A DNA stretch of 64,000 bases from Vibrio gazogenes (GTDB lineage: Bacteria > Pseudomonadota > Gammaproteobacteria > Enterobacterales > Vibrionaceae). Below are positions 46,501 to 56,037 of this stretch, one piece after another. How positions within the stretch are numbered: the stretch's first letter is position 1; every line of letters starts with the position of its first letter. The notes under the pieces were generated by a model. The model saw nothing but the letters and a program-made list of their open reading frames with translations, was not told the origin of the DNA and searched no databases. The stretch covers positions 372,001 through 436,000 of the forward strand of contig NZ_CP018836.1 of NCBI RefSeq assembly GCF_002196515.1, read 5' to 3'. A program made the position numbers and the translations under genes.

Positions 46501-46530
46501 AAAACGATCGGTGTCTCCGATCGTTTTTTC
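46501..46530 (+). terminator. Intrinsic terminator after elbB
   Basis: AAAACGATCGG with CCGATCGTTTT, loop TGTCT, T tail. The remaining geneless stretch to 46739 holds only two near-copies of CAGTCTNGAACC (46551-46576). Confidence 0.92.
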
Positions 46531-46739
46531 TGCCTCACGACCAAACCATTCAGTCTAGAACCTCTCAGTCTCGAACCGCTCAGCATACATCGCTCTCATC
46601 TTATTCAAAAAGAACCATCGTTTATTAGCCCAGACATATCACTTATCAATGAATGCTTGTTCACATATTGACCATTCTGTCACTCATTCGTGGCTTGCAT
46701 ATTCATTTGATCACAGTTAATCTGTTCTGAAAATTATAA

Positions 46740-46756
46740 AATAAAACAGCATTTCA
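46740..46756. promoter_or_regulatory. Candidate KdgR box upstream of the pectinesterase gene
   Basis: AATAAAACAGCATTTCA resembles the imperfect palindrome bound by KdgR, the repressor of pectin catabolism in enterobacteria and vibrios (A/T-rich flanks around AAAC...TTTC as I remember it). 51 bp before the start codon, overlapping the likely promoter. Confidence 0.45.
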
Positions 46757-46807
46757 AAATAAAAACACCCTTATTTTAATTTAACCAATAACAGAAGGAA
46801 CCTCTGT

Positions 46808-49426
46808 ATGAATCACCTGACAACGACAGGTTTGGGACTCACATCCCTCCTTTGTCTTTCTTCTGCCATCGCAGCCCCACTCTATGACAGTAAGGTTGCA
46901 TTAGATGGTTCTGCGGACTTTACTTCCATTCAAAAGGCCATTAACAGTGCGCCTGATGATGGAAGACCGTATGTCATCTATGTCACCAATGGCATTTATC
47001 ACGAAAAACTCAATGTCTCTCGACCCAATGTCGTACTCATCGGTGAAAATCGTGATCAAACTGTCATTACCGCGACAACGGCCAATGGCACATTGGATGA
47101 GAATGGCAAAAAGTATGGTACATCTGGCAGTCGTACCGTATATATCAACGCTGCCAATTTCACGGCTCGTTCTCTAACCATCGAAAACGGATTTGATTTT
47201 CCGGCCAATCAGGCTAAAAGTGATGATGACCCGACCAAGCTCCGTGGAACACAAGCCGTTGCGCTACTGGTCTCCACCAAAGCGGATCGCTCGCAGTTTA
47301 AAGATGTCCGGCTGGTGAGTTATCAGGATACGGTCTATCTGCGTGCGCCACACACCTATGTTGATAACTCCGTGATCACCGGAACGGTCGATTTTATCTT
47401 CGGTGAAGGCACAGCTCTTTTCGAAAATAGTCAATTGATCGCTCGATATCGTGATGATGTGGCACCGGGCAATATCCAAGGTTATCTGACCGCCCCCAGC
47501 ACAAATATCAACACGCCTTTCGGCCTCGTATTTAAAGATTGTCAGCTATCAAAAGAAGAAGCGGTTCCGGCTGCAAGTTATGGCCTGGGACGCCCTTGGC
47601 ATCCGACCCGAACATTCGAGGATGGCCGCTATGCCGATCCGAATGCAATCGGCCACACTGCTTTCATCAACTGTGATGTAGACGATCATATTTTCGGCTG
47701 GGATAAAATGAGCGGTAAAGACATCAACGGTAATGTGATTTGGTTTTATCCAGAGGACAGTCGCTTCTGGGAATATCAGAATACCGGTGCCGGTACAGCC
47801 GACGCTTCCAATACAGCGAGACGTCAGTTGAGTGACACCGATGCGGCACAATATACCCGTAGTCATATTTTGTCTGGCTGGCAACCCGATGTTTCTCTCG
47901 GCTCAGAAAGCGTACTCAAAGGTCAGGTCATTCACGCACGTATGCGTTTCCCTGCCAATGTCCGTCTGAAAGGCAGTAGCGGCCAGACAGTAACGACGTT
48001 GACTGATTCTGCCGGATATTATCAAGTTTCAATTGCAGGTATGACCCCACCAATTCTGGTTGCGGTTGACGATCAAAGTGGCTCTTCCTGTCTTCATCGA
48101 GAGGCCTACCAATCGGTCTGTGCCAGCGCTCTGGTCAGTGATATCACCAATAACGGCACGACGATCGGCAACGTGAATCCGTTCAGTGATTTGATCGTTT
48201 CCGAGCTTGCTGCACATGAAGGGATCAACGGCCCGGCCTTACTGAATGACATGGATAAACTCCCGGTCTTTTCAGCAGCAGTACTCCAACAGGCGCAGCA
48301 AAATTTCAGAACGGCTTTCCAGTCTGTAGCTGACGCATACGGTATTGATGCGCAACAAGCATGGGATCCTGTCAGTTATGCTGATATCTATGAGCCGGTC
48401 ATCCGTAAACTTGCCAGTCAGGTCATCCATAATCGCGGCTATGACACCAGTACAGGATTAACGGCAAAAACCGCCCTGACCGACCTGTCATTTCATTCGA
48501 TCCTTGCCGCAAAGACGGTTGCAGGATACCGAGTCACCGGGGAACAGCTTGACGACACTCAGCAACAGATCCAATCGGCCAAGCGTCGAATATTTCTTGT
48601 CGGTGATTCAACCGTCTCAAACTATGACGATGAAGTTTTTCCACGCATGGGATGGGGACAAGCATTTGCTGAGATGGTGTCCAATGGTCATCAGTTACAG
48701 GTGGTCAATGCCGCTCGCTCAGGACGCAGTTCAAAAGATTTCATCAATGCCCGCTGGCTCAGCCAGATTGAGTCGCTTGTCCAGCCTCATGATTTCCTGC
48801 TCATTCAGTTTGGACACAATGATGAGAAGTGTAACGGTGCAAAAGCAGGGCGAGGATCGGTTGATGTTGCGAACTTATGTACCTACCCGAATGATGCTTG
48901 GGGTAATCCTCAATACCCATTTTCTGCATGGAACAATTCCTTCCAACACTCATTGGAAAGATACCTGAATTTTGCCCGTCGTCATCACATGCACCCAGTG
49001 CTGATCACCCCGGTCCCTCGTGCGAAAAGTATCTATGGTGGCAATGGCACGCCAATTAAGTCAAACCAGCATGTCACGACGCAAAATGCAGAGAATGGCT
49101 ATCAATATGTCGGAAACTATACGCAAACGATTGAAGAAACTGCACAGATCAATCATGTACCGTTGATTGATCTACAAACTTTGGTCATTGATATGGCAAA
49201 CCAGACAACCGGTGATGCGTGGAAATCGATCTGGCTGGCCGTTGATCCGGCACAATATCCATACTATGCCAATCGGACCGGTTCACTCGCGAAACCCGAT
49301 ACAACTCACTTCCAACAGCAAGGTGCACAACGGATTGCCCAACTCGTGATTGAAGCCATTCACCAAAATCCTTCCCTCCATCACCTTGCGCAACAACTGC
49401 CTAGTCCAGCGTATGACCGATTCTGA
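46808..49426 (+). CDS. Secreted pectin methylesterase fused to CE12 acetylesterase
   Basis: 872 aa with signal peptide (cut after SAIAA). Residues ~25-355 are a CE8 pectin methylesterase: D174 in YQDT, D195 in GTVDFIFG, R262 in LGRPW. A linker domain (~360-585) has an Ig- or carboxypeptidase-like strand set. Residues ~593-860 are a CE12 SGNH esterase with GDSTV (599-603), QFGHND (667-672) and DTTHF (831-835). Together these would remove methyl and acetyl groups from pectin, opening it to lyases. AAGGAA ribosome site. No pectate lyase or transporter lies nearby. Confidence 0.93.
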   Translation: MNHLTTTGLGLTSLLCLSSAIAAPLYDSKVALDGSADFTSIQKAINSAPDDGRPYVIYVTNGIYHEKLNVSRPNVVLIGENRDQTVITATTANGTLDENGKKYGTSGSRTVYINAANFTARSLTIENGFDFPANQAKSDDDPTKLRGTQAVALLVSTKADRSQFKDVRLVSYQDTVYLRAPHTYVDNSVITGTVDFIFGEGTALFENSQLIARYRDDVAPGNIQGYLTAPSTNINTPFGLVFKDCQLSKEEAVPAASYGLGRPWHPTRTFEDGRYADPNAIGHTAFINCDVDDHIFGWDKMSGKDINGNVIWFYPEDSRFWEYQNTGAGTADASNTARRQLSDTDAAQYTRSHILSGWQPDVSLGSESVLKGQVIHARMRFPANVRLKGSSGQTVTTLTDSAGYYQVSIAGMTPPILVAVDDQSGSSCLHREAYQSVCASALVSDITNNGTTIGNVNPFSDLIVSELAAHEGINGPALLNDMDKLPVFSAAVLQQAQQNFRTAFQSVADAYGIDAQQAWDPVSYADIYEPVIRKLASQVIHNRGYDTSTGLTAKTALTDLSFHSILAAKTVAGYRVTGEQLDDTQQQIQSAKRRIFLVGDSTVSNYDDEVFPRMGWGQAFAEMVSNGHQLQVVNAARSGRSSKDFINARWLSQIESLVQPHDFLLIQFGHNDEKCNGAKAGRGSVDVANLCTYPNDAWGNPQYPFSAWNNSFQHSLERYLNFARRHHMHPVLITPVPRAKSIYGGNGTPIKSNQHVTTQNAENGYQYVGNYTQTIEETAQINHVPLIDLQTLVIDMANQTTGDAWKSIWLAVDPAQYPYYANRTGSLAKPDTTHFQQQGAQRIAQLVIEAIHQNPSLHHLAQQLPSPAYDRF

Positions 49427-49508
49427 CACTCGTTTTGACTAGTCAACGTTTGACTGGCTAAAGTTTTACAGAAAGAGTTCACTGACTAAAGAGTTGGCAA
49501 CATCCATA

Positions 49509-49545
49509 AAAAAACCGAGTGGTTCACCACTCGGTTTTTTCTTTG
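49509..49545. terminator. Bidirectional intrinsic terminator
   Basis: AAAAAACCGAGTGG with CCACTCGGTTTTTT, loop TTCA. Separates the convergent pectinesterase and folE genes. Confidence 0.93.
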
Positions 49546-49574
49546 CATTGGTTTTCCATTAACCGAAGGGACGA

Positions 49575-50231
49575 TTACCCTAAAAGTCCATGTAAAAATT
49601 CGGAGCGCGTCGCAGGGTTAGACTTGAACAATCCACCCAATGCGGTCGTCGTCGTTTCACTAGTTGCATCCATCACGCCACGGGCTTTAACACAATAATG
49701 AGTCGCGTCAATCGTCACCGCGACATCATCTGTTTCTAACAGTGCTTGTAACGCAACCAGAATCTGCTGGGTCATTCTTTCCTGCACCTGCGGACGCTGG
49801 GAAAAGAAACGCACAATCCGGTTAATTTTTGATAAACCGATAATTTTGCCTCGGGGAATGTAGGCAACGGCCGCTTTTCCGTCAATGGTGACCAAGTGGT
49901 GCTCACAGGTACTCGTTACGGTGATGTCTTTGACCCGTACCATCTCACTGACTTTCATTTTATTTTCAATCAGGGTGATCTTCGGAAAATTGTGATAATC
50001 AAGGCCGGAAAACACTTCATCCACATACATCTTAGCAATACGATGTGGTGTTTCTTCAAGGCTATCGTCAGTTAAATCCAGTCCGAGCAGATTGAGAATT
50101 TCACGCATATGATATTCTATTTTTTCTTTCTTCTCTTCTCGTCCAATAGGATTCGGACGCATCGGCGTTTCTAAACCACGATTTTCGAGTGCATTTTTGA
50201 CCAGCAAAGCAGACTCGCTCAGACCTGACAT
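49575..50231 (-). CDS. folE: GTP cyclohydrolase I
   Basis: 218 aa from ATG 50231 (GAGAGG upstream). First enzyme of tetrahydrofolate synthesis, converting GTP to dihydroneopterin triphosphate. Zinc ligands in TSTCEHHLV and THYCVKARG; SKINRIVRFFSQRPQVQERMT is the subunit-contact and substrate region. Divergent from moeA, another pterin-related gene. Confidence 0.96.
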   Translation of the reverse strand: MSGLSESALLVKNALENRGLETPMRPNPIGREEKKEKIEYHMREILNLLGLDLTDDSLEETPHRIAKMYVDEVFSGLDYHNFPKITLIENKMKVSEMVRVKDITVTSTCEHHLVTIDGKAAVAYIPRGKIIGLSKINRIVRFFSQRPQVQERMTQQILVALQALLETDDVAVTIDATHYCVKARGVMDATSETTTTALGGLFKSNPATRSEFLHGLLG

Positions 50232-50487
50232 GACATAACCTCTCTGATTCAACCCTTCCGGATGGCTGACAAGGATACTCGGAATTTGTCATAATTACAT
50301 CCACAATTTAAGGCAGGAAATCAGAACGCCCTCAGTAGATAATAATTTGCAAACGAATCCGGATACCAACCTCACCAACAAATGCAACTTATTGCATTAA
50401 AATATTCATAAAAGCACATTCGATATGAAACGATTCATGCTAAAGTAACCTCTCAACATCATACAACGCGAATTAGGATAAACAGAT

Positions 50488-51723
50488 ATGGGATGCTGTG
50501 ATACCCAAGGACTTCTCCCAATTGAAGATGCGATTCAAACCATGCTGGCTGATGTTTCTCCGATAAAAATCAGTCACAAACTTCCTATCGAAACGGCATT
50601 AGGCCATGTTCTCGCCGAAGATGTCCTGTCTCCAATTGATGTCCCCCCTTTTGATAATTCAGCAATGGATGGCTATGCCGTCCGTACACAAGACCTCACC
50701 ACAACAGAGACGCTCCCTCTTGCGGGGAAAGCCTTTGCCGGACAGCCTTTTGATGGTGATTGGCCGGCAAATACCTGTATTCGAATCATGACTGGCGCCC
50801 CGGTACCAACGGGTTGTGATGCCGTAATCATGCAGGAAAAAACCGAATCAACACCTGAGGGAATTCGTTTCCTGACTTCTCATGTGAAAGCACAGGCCAA
50901 TATTCGTCCTCAAGGTGATGACCTCAAGCAGAATGAGGTTGTCCTCCCTGCCGGTAGCCGTCTGACCGTCAGAGATTTACCGTTGCTGGCATCACTGGGG
51001 ATTAGTCAGGTACTGGTGCTACGCAAACCCAAAGTCGCTATTTTCTCAACCGGGGATGAACTCAAGCCCGTCGGTGAAACACTCGACGCAGGGCAAATCT
51101 ACGACAGCAATCGTTATGCCATTCGGCCTATGCTTGAGAAATTCGGCTGTGATGTGCTCGATTTAGGGATTATTCCCGATGATCAAACCCAGCTCACTGA
51201 AACATTCCAAAAAGCACAATCGCTTGCAGATGTTGTCATTACCTCGGGTGGCGTGAGTGTCGGAGAAGCCGATTACACCAAAACGATTCTCGAATCGCTC
51301 GGTAAAATAAATTTCTGGAAAATCGCCATTAAGCCGGGTAAACCTTTTGCCTTCGGTAAACTGAATCATGCGCTGTTTTGTGGGCTGCCGGGTAATCCGG
51401 TCTCTGCGGCGGTGACTTTATATGTTTTAGTTCAGCCGATGCTCGCCAAACTTGCAGGCCATACTCAATGGCAAGTACCAACGCAAATGCAAGCAGTCAG
51501 TCAGGTTGCGTTTAAAAAGTCCCCCGGTCGGACCGATTATCAGCGCGGGGTTTTTAGCGTTGATAATGGACAGATCGTTGTCGATAATGCGGGAAATCAG
51601 AGTTCTGGTGCATTTCGCGCGATGAGTACCGCCAACTGCTTCATTGTTCTCGAACAGCAACGCGGAACCGTTGAAGCCGGTGAGATCGTCACTATCGAAC
51701 CCTTTAATCCAGCGTTATATTAG
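50488..51723 (+). CDS. moeA: Molybdopterin molybdotransferase
   Basis: 411 aa. Inserts molybdate into adenylylated molybdopterin. Typical blocks: PPFDNSAMDGYAVR, RIMTGAPVPTGCDAVIMQE, the MoCF-binding core STGDELKPVG, SGGVSVGEADYTK, and FGLPGNPVS-like FCGLPGNPVSAAV. moeB follows 11 nt later. Confidence 0.96.
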   Translation: MGCCDTQGLLPIEDAIQTMLADVSPIKISHKLPIETALGHVLAEDVLSPIDVPPFDNSAMDGYAVRTQDLTTTETLPLAGKAFAGQPFDGDWPANTCIRIMTGAPVPTGCDAVIMQEKTESTPEGIRFLTSHVKAQANIRPQGDDLKQNEVVLPAGSRLTVRDLPLLASLGISQVLVLRKPKVAIFSTGDELKPVGETLDAGQIYDSNRYAIRPMLEKFGCDVLDLGIIPDDQTQLTETFQKAQSLADVVITSGGVSVGEADYTKTILESLGKINFWKIAIKPGKPFAFGKLNHALFCGLPGNPVSAAVTLYVLVQPMLAKLAGHTQWQVPTQMQAVSQVAFKKSPGRTDYQRGVFSVDNGQIVVDNAGNQSSGAFRAMSTANCFIVLEQQRGTVEAGEIVTIEPFNPALY

Positions 51724-51734
51724 AGAGAAACAGC

Positions 51735-52505
51735 ATGACGACGCATGACGAGCTGCTCAGTGATGAAGAGCAGCTGCGCTACAATCGCCAGATTATCTTG
51801 AAACAGTTTGATTTTGAGGGGCAAGAAGCGCTGAAAGAAGGTCGGGTACTCATCATTGGTGCCGGAGGTCTGGGGTGCGCAGCCAGTCAATACCTTGCCA
51901 GTGCGGGGGTTGGCAACATCACACTGGTCGATGATGATGTGGTGGAATTATCCAATCTTCAGCGACAAATTTTACATACCGATCAGGATATCGGACGGCT
52001 GAAAGTCGATTCTGCGGCAGATTCGCTGCGTCAATTGAATCCTTATATTCGAGTAAAAACCATCGCGCAACGGCTTGACGATTCAGCACTACGGGCACTG
52101 ATGGAACATCACGATACCGTTCTGGACGCCAGTGACAATATTGCAACCCGTAACCAGCTTAACCAGCTCTGCTTTCAAAGTAAGACCCCGCTCATCTCCG
52201 GTGCTGCAATCCGTATGGAAGGTTTCTTAAGTGTTTTCACCTATCAAGCCGGTGAACCTTGTTATCAGTGCTTCAGCACATTATTTGGCAACCACGTTCC
52301 GACTTGTGTCGAAAATGGTGTACTCGCGCCCGTCGTCGGTGTGATTGGGGCGATGCAAGCTCTGGAAACGCTTAAAGTCTTGGCGAACTATGGCCAACCG
52401 TTGCGCGGGAAAGTGCTGTTATTCGATGCAATGACATTGTCATGGCAAACGATGAAACTCCCCCAGCGAGAGCACTGTCCAGTCTGTTGCAGCACCGTTG
52501 ATTAA
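51735..52505 (+). CDS. moeB: Molybdopterin-synthase adenylyltransferase
   Basis: 256 aa E1-like enzyme that adenylylates the C terminus of MoaD. Nucleotide loop GAGGLGCAASQYL, LVDDDVVELSNLQRQ, and two CxxC zinc pairs (CYQC and CPVC). Operon partner of moeA. Confidence 0.96.
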   Translation: MTTHDELLSDEEQLRYNRQIILKQFDFEGQEALKEGRVLIIGAGGLGCAASQYLASAGVGNITLVDDDVVELSNLQRQILHTDQDIGRLKVDSAADSLRQLNPYIRVKTIAQRLDDSALRALMEHHDTVLDASDNIATRNQLNQLCFQSKTPLISGAAIRMEGFLSVFTYQAGEPCYQCFSTLFGNHVPTCVENGVLAPVVGVIGAMQALETLKVLANYGQPLRGKVLLFDAMTLSWQTMKLPQREHCPVCCSTVD

Positions 52506-52514
52506 CGCAATTCA

Positions 52515-52527
52515 GTGACAATGTCAC
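52515..52527. promoter_or_regulatory. Palindrome GTGAC-AAT-GTCAC upstream of sseA
   Basis: Perfect 5-bp arms 61 bp before the sseA start and 9 bp after the moeB stop. No T tract follows, so it is not a terminator. Exact inverse of the site at 43870. Confidence 0.45.
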
Positions 52528-52588
52528 CAATTCATCTGCGAATGCTCGCGGATGGGCGGCTCACTGAATAATAGAAGGAATATAAATT

Positions 52589-53419
52589 ATGTCACCACTC
52601 GTCTCACCGCAATGGCTGTCAGAACATCTGTCTGACCCGAAACTGGTCATCTTAGATAGCAGTATTGCTTTTCAAATCCCTGCAGAAACTGAAAAAGATA
52701 CCGTACATAACATTCCCGGTGCACGACGCTTTGATTACGATAAAGTATTTTGCGATCCAGATAGTCACTTGCCACATATGATGCCAAGCGAGAGTCGTTT
52801 CAATCAATGCGCCCGCCAAATCGGACTCAATCAAGACTCGCTGATCGTCGTCTATGATAACAGCGGCACACTGGCATCTCCCCGGGCATGGTGGATGTTC
52901 AAGGCGATGGGACATGAAAACGTTTATATTCTCAACGGGGGATTGGCTGAATGGAAACGCCAGGGGCATCCGCTTGCAACGAGCGTTCAGGAACCAACAG
53001 CCCCCGGTAATTTTTCTGGCACGCTCAGCCCAGATTTCTTTGTCGATGCAGACCATGTCCTTGAGCAAATGACGCAGCAAAACAGTCTGACAATCGATGC
53101 CCGTTCACAGGCGCGTTTTGCGGGTGCCGTTGCCGAACCCAGAGCCGGGATTCGGAGCGGTCATATCCCTCATTCAATCTGTGTGCCATTTACATGTCTC
53201 ATTGACGGACACACGCTGAAATCACCGGAAGCACTGCGCACAATTCTGCAAGAAACACTGCCTCACGATGCCGAAGAGTATATCTTCAGTTGTGGCTCAG
53301 GTGTGACGGCCTGCATTGTTCTGCTGGCAGCATATATATGCGGATATCAAAATCTGAAAGTCTATGATGGTTCATGGACTGAATGGGGTTCATCCCACCA
53401 CCCTATAGCCACAGATTAA
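52589..53419 (+). CDS. sseA: 3-mercaptopyruvate sulfurtransferase
   Basis: 276 aa with two rhodanese domains. The catalytic cysteine is in the FSCGSGVTAC loop of the second domain; the CGSGVT form marks mercaptopyruvate rather than thiosulfate specificity. AAGGAA ribosome site. Follows moeAB by 83 nt, consistent with a sulfur-transfer context. Confidence 0.94.
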   Translation: MSPLVSPQWLSEHLSDPKLVILDSSIAFQIPAETEKDTVHNIPGARRFDYDKVFCDPDSHLPHMMPSESRFNQCARQIGLNQDSLIVVYDNSGTLASPRAWWMFKAMGHENVYILNGGLAEWKRQGHPLATSVQEPTAPGNFSGTLSPDFFVDADHVLEQMTQQNSLTIDARSQARFAGAVAEPRAGIRSGHIPHSICVPFTCLIDGHTLKSPEALRTILQETLPHDAEEYIFSCGSGVTACIVLLAAYICGYQNLKVYDGSWTEWGSSHHPIATD

Positions 53420-53577
53420 TCAGTCAAACCAGCATATCGGATAACTGGCATGATGAACGGACACAGCTTCACTTGCAGTATCTGAGTCCGGGCGACTTGG
53501 GTACCCAAAGTTTTGATCATCATGATGGATATATAAACTTCAAGTATGGCGCTTAACGCATCTCAGTGTAACCACGG

Positions 53578-54567
53578 TTACACTGATTTAAAGCGCATTT
53601 GCTCATCAAGGTTGAGAATCGTCAGCGCGTTAGACACACTGGTTGCAATCACATCAATGGCGCCGGTGCGCAAAGCCCCTAATAACGCCAGTGGCTTACT
53701 ATTTTCTGCTGCGATGGCAATGACTTCTGCAATCGGTCTGAATTCTTCAATACTTAATCCGATAATCCGATCACTCATTACTGTTTTAGCAATCTGCCCA
53801 TAGATATCAAAAAAGTCATATCCGGCAAAATCACCGACAACCCCCTGCTCGAGACGGGACTGAACCACTTCCTGTGGGGTAAACCATCCTAAATCGACCA
53901 TATAACTGTTTTCACTCATATCGCCAATACCGACCAGCGCAACATCCGCTTTTCTGGCCAAATCCAGTGTCTGCTTAATGGTGTCATTTTCCATAAATGC
54001 CAGTTTCTGCTCTCGATTCACGGCATATGCCGGTGCATAGAGTGTTTCTGATGTTCCCCCATATTTTTTTGCCAACTGGCGACAAATATGGTCCGCGTTA
54101 AACATGCCGCCTCGGGGATGAATCCCACCAATACTGCAAACAAATTTGACATCCTTCGGTGAAATCACACCGACATGGTGGGCAACAGCAGAGACATTTC
54201 TCCCCTGACCGACAGCGATCACCTGACCACTTTTGAGTGAACTGGATAAATAATTCGAAACCAACCCGGCAATTTGCTGGCGTTGTTGCGCTTCTTTCGG
54301 TTGATCCAAGGCAATAAGGGCACGTTTAATACCAAACCGCTCAATCAATCGTTGCTCGACTTTTGCACTGAATACCGGATGATATTTTACTGTAATTTCG
54401 ACAATGCCTTCATCCCGGGCTTGCTTCAGCATCCGCCCAACTTTGGCTCTGGAGATCGCATATTTCTTAGATATCTCTTCTTGTGTTGCACCATCCTGAT
54501 AATAGGCAACCGAAATTTCTGTCAGTAGATCTGAATCTTCAACGGATATCTCTTGCAATCCCGTCAT
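53578..54567 (-). CDS. SorC-family sugar-responsive regulator
   Basis: 329 aa from ATG 54567, 6 nt after GGAGG (an in-frame TTG lies inside the ribosome site). N-terminal helix-turn-helix (YYQDGATQEEISKKYAISRAKVGRML) and sugar-phosphate-binding domain (VGQGRNVSAVA, ALVGIGDM). Divergent from tal-tkt with repeated half-sites between, so probably the regulator of that pentose-phosphate pair; effector likely a sugar phosphate. Confidence 0.9.
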   Translation of the reverse strand: MTGLQEISVEDSDLLTEISVAYYQDGATQEEISKKYAISRAKVGRMLKQARDEGIVEITVKYHPVFSAKVEQRLIERFGIKRALIALDQPKEAQQRQQIAGLVSNYLSSSLKSGQVIAVGQGRNVSAVAHHVGVISPKDVKFVCSIGGIHPRGGMFNADHICRQLAKKYGGTSETLYAPAYAVNREQKLAFMENDTIKQTLDLARKADVALVGIGDMSENSYMVDLGWFTPQEVVQSRLEQGVVGDFAGYDFFDIYGQIAKTVMSDRIIGLSIEEFRPIAEVIAIAAENSKPLALLGALRTGAIDVIATSVSNALTILNLDEQMRFKSV

Positions 54568-54667
54568 ATACACCTCCAACACATCTGGCTCACTACAGTG
54601 ATGATTGACTCACTCAGAACAACTTAAGCGCGGGTGATATCATCACAATCAATGCTTATCTATATAT

Positions 54668-54906
54668 CAAATGTTCAATGACAAGACAAATGTTCACGTA
54701 AAACAGCTATGTTTTTAACTGAGGGATGGTACTTATTTTAGGAAATCGCGATAAAAAAACAGAAAAAATGCACTACATTTTCTGAATATCAGTACCACCC
54801 AGAAGAAATTCATGATAGCCGTTGACTTTCTCAATCGTTCAGATAAATATGGACTCATCATTTACTCAACATTTGATCATATGTTCAGAGCAATGGTACA
54901 AATGTT
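54668..54906. promoter_or_regulatory. Cluster of CAAATGTT half-sites between SorC gene and tal
   Basis: CAAATGTTCA occurs at 54668-54677 and 54687-54696 (19-bp spacing). AACATTTGATCATATGTT at 54868-54885 is a near-perfect palindrome of the same half-site (16 of 18), and a further CAAATGTT lies at 54899-54906. Suits a tetrameric SorC repressor looping between the two promoters. The rest of the geneless region 54568-55001 shows no other feature. Confidence 0.6.
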
Positions 54907-55001
54907 GAAGATTTATCAAGCCAGCTCTTGAAACGGACACCCTCATGATGTCATGTTTATCTCTCAGCTGTGCTTTTGCCCTAAAAGAGGATGATCGGAA
55001 T

Positions 55002-55952
55002 ATGAGCAATCAACTAGAACAACTCCGCAAATATACTACTGTCGTTGCTGATACCGGCGAGATTGATGCCATCAAAAAATATCAGCCCCAAGATGCAACA
55101 ACGAACCCATCGTTGATTCTAAAAGCCGCCCAGATTCCTGAGTATGCAGCATTTATCGATCAAGCCATCGCTTATGCCAAGTCTAAAAGTGATGATAAAG
55201 TACAACAGCTTGAAGATACCAGTGACATGCTGGCAGTAACCATTGGTAAAGAAATCCTAAAAAGTATTCCCGGTCGTATATCGACTGAAGTCGATGCCCG
55301 TCTGTCTTACGATACCGAGAAAACGATTGAGAAAGCTCGCAAGCTCATCAGTCTGTATAACGATGCAGGGATCAGCAATGATCGCATCTTGATTAAAGTC
55401 GCTTCCACATGGGAAGGGATTCGTGCCGCAGAGGTACTCGAAAAAGATGGGATCAACTGTAACCTGACCCTGTTGTTCTCTTTTGCGCAAGCTCGTGCTT
55501 GTGCCGAAGCCGGTGCTTACCTGATTTCACCATTTGTCGGTCGCATCATGGACTGGTACAAAGCGAAAGAAGGCCGCGATTTCGCAGCAAATGAAGATCC
55601 GGGAGTTCTGTCTGTCACGAAAATCTACAACTACTATAAAGAGCATGGTTATGACACTGTCGTGATGGGTGCCAGCTTCCGTAATACCGGCGAAATCCTT
55701 GAACTCGCGGGTTGTGATCGCCTGACGATCAGCCCTCAGTTACTCCAGACGCTGGAAGAAACCGAAAGCCAAATCGATGTGAAACTCACACCGACAACTC
55801 GCGTTCAAGAACGCCCACAGCCTATGACACACGCTGAATTCCTGTGGGAACATAACCAGGATGCGATGGCAGTTGAGAAACTGGCTGAAGGGATTCGCAA
55901 TTTTGCGATTGACCAAGGTAAGCTGGAAGCGATGATCAACAAACAGCTTTAA
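55002..55952 (+). CDS. tal: Transaldolase
   Basis: 316 aa from ATG 55002 (family-length; the frame extends upstream 19 codons). Non-oxidative pentose phosphate pathway, moving a dihydroxyacetone unit. Schiff-base lysine in RILIKVASTWEGIRAA; DATTNPSLILKAA near the N terminus and PFVGRIMDWYK later. A hairpin separates it from tkt. Confidence 0.95.
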   Translation: MSNQLEQLRKYTTVVADTGEIDAIKKYQPQDATTNPSLILKAAQIPEYAAFIDQAIAYAKSKSDDKVQQLEDTSDMLAVTIGKEILKSIPGRISTEVDARLSYDTEKTIEKARKLISLYNDAGISNDRILIKVASTWEGIRAAEVLEKDGINCNLTLLFSFAQARACAEAGAYLISPFVGRIMDWYKAKEGRDFAANEDPGVLSVTKIYNYYKEHGYDTVVMGASFRNTGEILELAGCDRLTISPQLLQTLEETESQIDVKLTPTTRVQERPQPMTHAEFLWEHNQDAMAVEKLAEGIRNFAIDQGKLEAMINKQL

Positions 55953-55963
55953 GACGATATTTG

Positions 55964-55992
55964 AGAGGACTGTACCAACAGTCCTCTTTCTA
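55964..55992 (+). terminator. Terminator-like hairpin between tal and tkt
   Basis: AGAGGACTGT with ACAGTCCTCT, loop ACCA, tail TTCTATTT. The weak T run may allow partial read-through into tkt. Confidence 0.65.
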
Positions 55993-56037
55993 TTTATACC
56001 GCTTTTAATCTTCATATAATCTTGTTGGAAAAAAATT

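Noticed and set aside
46551..46576. Direct repeat CAGTCTNGAACC
   Set aside because: Only two imperfect copies without symmetry or conserved context; probably chance.
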